Origin: CAYMZB01 sp964394845
Lineage (GTDB): Bacteria; Patescibacteriota; Microgenomatia; Daviesbacterales; UBA10151
Assembly: GCA_964394845.1 (NCBI GenBank)
Contig: CAYMZB010000083.1
Span: forward strand, 1 to 18,963
Length of the DNA: 18,963 nucleotides
Direction: 5' to 3'
Part shown: positions 14,484-18,963 of the stretch, in pieces
How the letters are laid out: the number at the start of each line of letters is the position of its first letter
Numbering within the stretch: position 1 is the stretch's first letter
Translations under genes and position numbers: made by a program
Notes under the pieces: generated by a model
The model's input: the letters and a program-made list of their open reading frames with translations, nothing else
What the model was told of the DNA's origin: nothing
Databases searched by the model: none

Positions 14484-15227
14484 ATGAATAGCATCAAACT
14501 ATCAGTAGTTATACCCGGATACAATGAGATAAAAAACTTGAAAAAGCAAGTCTTAAAAAGGGTGGGCAATTATTTAGAAAGTAACAAGATTAGTTATGAA
14601 GTTATTGTTGTAGACGATGGATCTTCAGATGAGTCAGTTGAATTTATAAAAAAATATATTTCAACTAACAAAAAATTTACCTTAGTTCAAAATCCACATG
14701 GAGGAAAGGCAATTGCTGTTATGACAGGCATGTTAAAGGCAATAGGTGAAATTGTTCTTTTTACTGATATGGATCAGGCTACTCCCATTAATCAAATTGA
14801 AAAACTTCTCCCAAAATTTGATGAGGGGTATGATATCGTGATCGGTTCAAGGCAAGGTAGGAAAGGAGCTCCTTTAGTTCGAAAATTATCTGCCTGGGGA
14901 TTCTCTGTATTACGTAGAATTATTTTAAGTCTACCTTACCCGGATACTCAGTGTGGTTTTAAAGCATTTAGTAAAGCTTCAGTTATAAAAATTCTTCCTA
15001 AAATAAAAAGCGAGTGGGGAGTGGTGCATTTTAAAGGTGGGGCAGTGAATGCAGGATTTGATGCTGAACTTTTATACCTGGCTAAAAAATATAATTTTAG
15101 AATTGCTGAGGTAGGTGTGGAGTGGGAGTATGTAGATACAGAAAGGGTACAGGTAGTTAAAGACGCCTTGGCTGCAATTTATGATATGATCAGAATTAAG
15201 ATTAATGACCTATCAGGTAAGTACTGA
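14484..15227 (+). CDS. GT2 dolichyl/undecaprenyl-phosphate glucosyltransferase, ALG5-like
   Basis: The 247-aa cytoplasmic GT2 enzyme has SVVIPGYNEIKNL (7-19), VVDDGSSDES (42-51), PHGGKAIAVMTGM (71-83) and the metal-binding TDMDQATP (94-101). The last motif and the DTQCGFKAF stretch (154-162) resemble ALG5-type enzymes, which transfer glucose from UDP-glucose to a polyprenyl phosphate. No added membrane or GtrA domain is present. It follows the fusion gene after 4 bases, so both are probably co-transcribed. ALG5-like specificity is a family guess; the sugar could differ. Confidence 0.85.
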   Translation: MNSIKLSVVIPGYNEIKNLKKQVLKRVGNYLESNKISYEVIVVDDGSSDESVEFIKKYISTNKKFTLVQNPHGGKAIAVMTGMLKAIGEIVLFTDMDQATPINQIEKLLPKFDEGYDIVIGSRQGRKGAPLVRKLSAWGFSVLRRIILSLPYPDTQCGFKAFSKASVIKILPKIKSEWGVVHFKGGAVNAGFDAELLYLAKKYNFRIAEVGVEWEYVDTERVQVVKDALAAIYDMIRIKINDLSGKY

Positions 15228-15257
15228 GATTTTCTTTTTCTCCTGACTAAAATTGTA

Positions 15258-15263
15258 TATAAT
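15258..15263 (+). promoter_or_regulatory. -10 box of the ArnT/PMT-like gene, leaderless spacing
   Basis: A perfect TATAAT ends 6 bases before the ATG at 15270 in the 42-base gap after the ALG5-like gene. No ribosome site is visible. It predicts a leaderless mRNA that also covers the next GT-C genes. Confidence 0.6.
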
Positions 15264-15269
15264 AAAATT

Positions 15270-16778
15270 ATGGAATTTATTGCAAAGAATAAGATTGGGA
15301 TATTTCTCTTTTCAATACTTATAGCTTCGTATTTTATTTTAAGGCTGCCTAATCTAACTGTGCAGCCGATTTTCGCAGATGAGGCTATTTATATACGTTG
15401 GGCACAAGTTATGAAGTCTGAGCCTACATTGCGATTCTTACCTCTTTCAGATGGTAAGACCCCTCTTTTTATGTGGGCGATGACCCCTTTTTTTAAAATC
15501 TTTGATGATCCGTTGTTTGCAGGTAGATTTCTATCTGTAATTTCCGGACTTTTTACCTTAATAGGAGTTTTCTTCTTGTCAAAAAAGATATTTAATCTAA
15601 ATACCGCCTGGTGGGCTTCTTTGTTGTATGTAATGACACCCTATACTGTATTTTTTGACCGAATGGCTTTAGTAGATTCTATGTTATCTGCATTTACTAT
15701 TTGGTCACTTTATTTTGCTATCTGGTTAATAAGGGCACTTAGGTTAGATTTGGCAATGATTTTGGGGTATTTACTCGGAGCTGCGCTTTTAACTAAAACT
15801 CCTGCTATGGTTAGTGTGCTGGTTTTACCAGTAACTTTATTAGGTCTGAAGAAGGATAGTCAAGGTAAATATCCTTTTTTAAAAGCACTGACACTTATAG
15901 CAGTCTCTGCATTGATTGCCTTAGTAATTTATAACTTATTAAGGTTAGGCCCTGGTTTTCAACAACTGTCATCCCGTAATGCTGATTATATTTTCTCGCC
16001 TTCAGAACTTCAAGGTAGAATTTTAGATCCTTTTATTCCTCATTTCCATGATATTTCCGATTGGTTTCCTAAGCTTTTGACCTGGCCTATTCTGATCTTA
16101 GGTCTGATCGGAATTTTTAAACTTTTTTTGGCAAGAAACAGATTGGGATGGGTAGTATTAATTTGGGCATTGACACCGTTTCTTTTAGAAATGACTTTTC
16201 TTAGAACTTTTACAGCACGGTATCTATTACCTAGCATTGCTCCATTTTTAATATTTGCAGGTTTTGGTTTATCTAAAATTTTGGATGGTTTTAACTCGAG
16301 TTTATTAAAGATCATTATTGCCTTGATTGCGATTTTACCGTTGGTTATAAAGTTTGATTATCAACTAATCAAAAATCCTCCTCCCGAGGAGTTACCGGAG
16401 GAAGAAAGAATAGGTTATTTTGAGGCGTGGACTGCCGGATATGGATTTAAAGATATGGCTAAGTATTTGGTTGAGCAAAAGAAGAATGGTACGGTGGTAG
16501 TTGGAACATCTGGTTCATTTGGAACTTTGCCTGACGGACTACAAATTTATTTAGATAAGTCACAAATAGCCGTAATAGGAGGTTCTGCTACTATTTCTGC
16601 TCAAATTAGAAATGCTGCCAAGGAGAACTTAACTTATTTTGTAGGCAATAAAAAAGAATTAGAAGGAAGGATTAAAGGGGTAAAACTGATTTTAGAGTAT
16701 CCCAAACATAAGCCTTTGGGTAATGAAATAAAGCAAGATGCAACAGTTTTATACCAAGTATTGCCGGATGAGAATTAA
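15270..16778 (+). CDS. ArnT/PMT-like GT-C glycosyltransferase (PMT_2 type)
   Basis: The 502-aa protein has an N-terminal helix (about 10-27) followed by the outer-loop motif PIFADEAIYIRWA (33-45), with the catalytic-type Asp37-Glu38. DGKTPLFMW (61-69) matches the GKPPL-like loop of ArnT/PMT_2 enzymes. FFDRMALVDSML and LLTKTPAM follow in the next loops, also family-typical. Some ten membrane helices run to about residue 365, and the last 140 residues are a soluble outer domain. It uses a polyprenyl-phosphate sugar to glycosylate a lipid, glycan or protein outside the membrane. Likely donors are made by the GT2 enzymes upstream. It is the first gene after its own promoter, and the next coding frame begins 4 bases after its stop. 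Confidence 0.87.
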   Translation: MEFIAKNKIGIFLFSILIASYFILRLPNLTVQPIFADEAIYIRWAQVMKSEPTLRFLPLSDGKTPLFMWAMTPFFKIFDDPLFAGRFLSVISGLFTLIGVFFLSKKIFNLNTAWWASLLYVMTPYTVFFDRMALVDSMLSAFTIWSLYFAIWLIRALRLDLAMILGYLLGAALLTKTPAMVSVLVLPVTLLGLKKDSQGKYPFLKALTLIAVSALIALVIYNLLRLGPGFQQLSSRNADYIFSPSELQGRILDPFIPHFHDISDWFPKLLTWPILILGLIGIFKLFLARNRLGWVVLIWALTPFLLEMTFLRTFTARYLLPSIAPFLIFAGFGLSKILDGFNSSLLKIIIALIAILPLVIKFDYQLIKNPPPEELPEEERIGYFEAWTAGYGFKDMAKYLVEQKKNGTVVVGTSGSFGTLPDGLQIYLDKSQIAVIGGSATISAQIRNAAKENLTYFVGNKKELEGRIKGVKLILEYPKHKPLGNEIKQDATVLYQVLPDEN

Positions 16779-16782
16779 TTTG

Positions 16783-18423
16783 ATGAAGAAAAAATTACTT
16801 ACCCTTTTCATTCTAATTTTAATTACTTTACCAACCTTATTGCCTTTTTTTAATTCAAAATTCTTTTATACACAAGATTATATTTTTATAGCACGGTTGA
16901 ATCAAATGAGTACTGCATTATCAGACAATTATTTTCCAGTAAGATGGGTGCCTGATTTAAGATATGGTGAACCGCTTTTTAACTTTTATACACCCTTGCC
17001 GTATTACTTAGGGGCTGTAGTCAGACTTTTGGGATTTAATTTTATTTGGGTTGCCAAGATACTTTTTATCTTATCCAGTATCTTGTCTGCAATAACCATG
17101 TATATTTTCTGCAGGGAAATTTTTTCCAAAAAAGGGGCCTTAATGGCAGTAATTCTCTATACATACGCACCATACAGAGCAGTTGACATATATGTTCGAG
17201 GCGCATTATCTGAGGCCTGGGCTTTTGTTTTTCTGCCACTAATTTTTTATACTTCTTTACGTTTATCCCAAAAGATTAATTTAAAAAGAATTTCATTTTT
17301 ATCATTGTCGCTGGCAGGTCTTTTTCTAACTCATAATGTTACAACCTTGATGTTTTTACCTTTCCTTGGTTTATTTTGGGGGTATTTATTTATGAAAACA
17401 AGAAGCTTAAAACTCATTGGTGCAAATGCAGCAGGACTTGTATTAGGTTTGGGATTGGCTGCTACATTTGTATTACCTGCTTTAATTGAGAGTCAATTTA
17501 TTCAAACAAAATATCTAACAGTTGGTTACTTTAATTTTAGAGCACACTTTGTTGCTTACAAACAATTATTCTCAACCTTTTGGGGTTATGGTTCATCACT
17601 ATGGGGACCTGTTGACGAATTATCATTTCAGATTGGTTTAGCAAACTGGGCAATCCTGTTTTTGGCAGTTACACTGGGAATTATTTACAGAAAAGATAAA
17701 AAATTTCTTTTCTTTACTATCTTTTTAATGTTGAGTTTTCTCTTTTCAATTTTTCTACAACACAACAAATCAACTTTTATTTGGGAAGCAATACCAATAA
17801 TGGCTTTTATACAATTTCCTTGGAGATTTTTGGCGATTTCTATATTTATAGTTGCAATAATAGGAGGAGCAATATCAGATCATCTGAAAAATAAATTTAA
17901 GCTGGTTTATTTTGTATTAATAATTTTCGCAGTTTTTTCCTCAATATCATATTTTAGACCAAAAGAATATGTAAGTGATTCTTTTTTTGATAAATTTTTA
18001 AATAAGGAAAAAATGCATAAAGGTATTGATTTGACTAAAGATTATTTACCGATATGGGTTGAGACCTTTGATGATAAGAATATATTGACAGGACCTTTTG
18101 CAAAAAATGGGAAAATTGAAGTATTAAATTTTAATAAAAAAACGTCTGTTGCATCTTCACAAATAAAAGTATTAACAGATGCTGAAATAATTGCACCTAT
18201 ATCATATTTTCCTGGTTGGATGGTATCTGCCAATGGGAATAGGATTAAACTGGAAAATCCCTCAAAAGATGGTCTAATTAGATTTAGGCTGCCAGAGGGT
18301 AATTACCATCTTAAGTTTGAATTTAAGAATACTCCTGTTAGAATAATTGCAGACATTATTTCATTGTCCTCGTTGCTACTCTTATTATTTGTATTTTTTG
18401 AGTATAAAAGGAAAGTTAAGTGA
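16783..18423 (+). CDS. PTPS-related (PF10131-type) polytopic membrane protein, probable GT-C
   Basis: The 546-aa protein starts with KKK and a membrane helix. Its outer loop contains PVRWVPDLRYGEPLFNFYTP, and VRGALSEAWAFVFLPLIFY follows later. These are hallmark segments of the family labelled '6-pyruvoyl-tetrahydropterin synthase related', a misleading name: these are large membrane proteins with a GT-C-like layout and no pterin chemistry. The core has about ten helices, the outer C-terminal domain contains a FPGWMVSANGNRI segment, and a last helix ends in a basic tail. I chose ATG at 16783 over an upstream in-frame ATG at 16738, because the upstream one would overlap the previous gene by 41 bases and add a hydrophilic leader. 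The next gene is a paralogue overlapping by 4 bases. Confidence 0.8.
   Translation: MKKKLLTLFILILITLPTLLPFFNSKFFYTQDYIFIARLNQMSTALSDNYFPVRWVPDLRYGEPLFNFYTPLPYYLGAVVRLLGFNFIWVAKILFILSSILSAITMYIFCREIFSKKGALMAVILYTYAPYRAVDIYVRGALSEAWAFVFLPLIFYTSLRLSQKINLKRISFLSLSLAGLFLTHNVTTLMFLPFLGLFWGYLFMKTRSLKLIGANAAGLVLGLGLAATFVLPALIESQFIQTKYLTVGYFNFRAHFVAYKQLFSTFWGYGSSLWGPVDELSFQIGLANWAILFLAVTLGIIYRKDKKFLFFTIFLMLSFLFSIFLQHNKSTFIWEAIPIMAFIQFPWRFLAISIFIVAIIGGAISDHLKNKFKLVYFVLIIFAVFSSISYFRPKEYVSDSFFDKFLNKEKMHKGIDLTKDYLPIWVETFDDKNILTGPFAKNGKIEVLNFNKKTSVASSQIKVLTDAEIIAPISYFPGWMVSANGNRIKLENPSKDGLIRFRLPEGNYHLKFEFKNTPVRIIADIISLSSLLLLLFVFFEYKRKVK
18408..18412 (+). promoter_or_regulatory. Shine-Dalgarno site supporting a GTG start
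   Basis: AAGGA lies 7 bases before GTG at 18420, within the last codons of the preceding gene, and supports GTG as the start of the final gene. Confidence 0.6.
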
Positions 18424-18963
18424 AAAGTTTGCTGTTTTTGCATAAAGAATTTTTAATTGGTTTTGTGCTTACCCTTGCTTTGCTTTGGCCGTTTTTTGTG
18501 GCTCCTTTTTTTACCCACCATGATGATGTTCAAGTAATTCGTCTGTATGAGATGGACAAATGTTTTAAAGATCATCAAATCCCATGCCGTTGGGTTCCTG
18601 ATTTAGGTGGTTTGTATGGTTATCCCCTTTTTAATTATTATGCACCCCTTCCCTATTATTTTGGTGAAATTATCTATCTAATAACTCACAGTCTGCTTAT
18701 ATCAGCTAAGGTAATGTTTGCGGTGTCTTTTATTGGATCTTATATATTTATGTATCTATTGGCCGGCAAATTTTGGGGGAAGTTAGGAGGTAGTTTATCA
18801 GCTATTTTTTATGTTTTTGCTCCTTACCACGCCCTTGATTTCTATATTAGAGGAGCAATGGGAGAGATGTGGGGACTAATGTTGTTTCCCGCCATTTTCT
18901 GGGCATTATTAAAATTGGAAGAAAAAGTAGATGTAAAAAACTTATTGTTAAGTGCTTTTTTCG
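18420..18963 (+). CDS. Second PTPS-related membrane protein, 3' part outside window
   Basis: I read 181 codons from GTG at 18420 to the right edge without a stop. The product opens with KSLLFLHKEFLIG and a membrane helix. It then shows PCRWVPDLGGLYGYPLFNYY and FYIRGAMGEMWGLMLFPAIF, the same two signature segments in the same order as the upstream neighbour. It is therefore a tandem paralogue, diverged but with the motif frame kept. The GTG overlaps the previous TGA (GTGA) and has a good ribosome site, so the two are translationally coupled. A GT-C type transferase role outside the membrane is inferred from family and context. Confidence 0.82.
   Translation, partial: MKSLLFLHKEFLIGFVLTLALLWPFFVAPFFTHHDDVQVIRLYEMDKCFKDHQIPCRWVPDLGGLYGYPLFNYYAPLPYYFGEIIYLITHSLLISAKVMFAVSFIGSYIFMYLLAGKFWGKLGGSLSAIFYVFAPYHALDFYIRGAMGEMWGLMLFPAIFWALLKLEEKVDVKNLLLSAFF

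Noticed and set aside
16738..16782. Upstream ATG at 16738 for the first PTPS-related gene
   Set aside because: It would overlap the previous gene by 41 bases and put a hydrophilic 15-residue leader before the KKK-plus-helix N-terminus; ATG at 16783 is cleaner.

Overview
The window reads as a densely packed, AT-rich bacterial chromosome segment, most likely from a Candidate Phyla Radiation bacterium of the Microgenomates (OP11) type. This placement is inferred from gene style, not from a marker phylogeny. The signs are a very short TsaB, a coiled-coil M23 peptidase beside FtsEX, several large GT-C membrane glycosyltransferases including the family misnamed '6-pyruvoyl-tetrahydropterin synthase related', intergenic gaps of at most about 50 bases, and many 1-8 base gene overlaps. 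UGA is a normal stop codon here (rmlA, rmlC and others end in TGA) and RF2 is encoded, so the UGA-recoding lineages (Gracilibacteria, Absconditabacteria) are excluded.

Region 1 (1-4326, minus strand) is a housekeeping and division block. Transcription order is prfB (RF2), a 151-aa single-pass membrane protein, ftsE, ftsX, and a secreted coiled-coil M23 peptidase that runs off the left edge. FtsE/FtsX plus a coiled-coil peptidoglycan hydrolase is the module known from FtsEX-EnvC and FtsEX-PcsB, in which an ABC-type complex controls wall cleavage at division. The M23 domain appears to have its two halves in swapped order.

Region 2 (4362-5705, plus strand) holds an N-lobe-only TsaB, a membrane-anchored CAP/SCP-domain protein and an unlisted 51-aa two-helix membrane protein.

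Region 3 (5716-8869, plus) is a complete dTDP-L-rhamnose operon in the order rmlA-rmlB-rmlC-rmlD, with 4-base stop/start overlaps or direct abutment. A GDP-mannose-4,6-dehydratase-like gene follows (8914-9927).

Region 4 (9927-18963) is a glycan-assembly block. It contains three polyprenyl-phosphate-sugar-synthase-like GT2 enzymes: one fused to GtrA, one fused to a polytopic GT-C domain, and one ALG5-like. It also has a PIG-V-like GT-C on the minus strand, an ArnT/PMT-like GT-C, and two tandem PTPS-related membrane proteins, the last cut by the right edge. Together the genes suggest synthesis of nucleotide sugars, transfer to a lipid carrier, and use of lipid-linked sugars outside the membrane to decorate a surface glycan or S-layer.

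A sequence-level pattern crosses all regions. At most starts that look like the head of a transcription unit, a -10 box (TATAAT or extended TGnTAnnnT) ends only 6-9 bases before the start codon, which would give mRNAs with almost no leader. Shine-Dalgarno sites appear mainly at operon-internal genes. No gene-free stretch exceeds 300 bases. I found no tRNA, rRNA, CRISPR array, insertion sequence or convincing intrinsic terminator.
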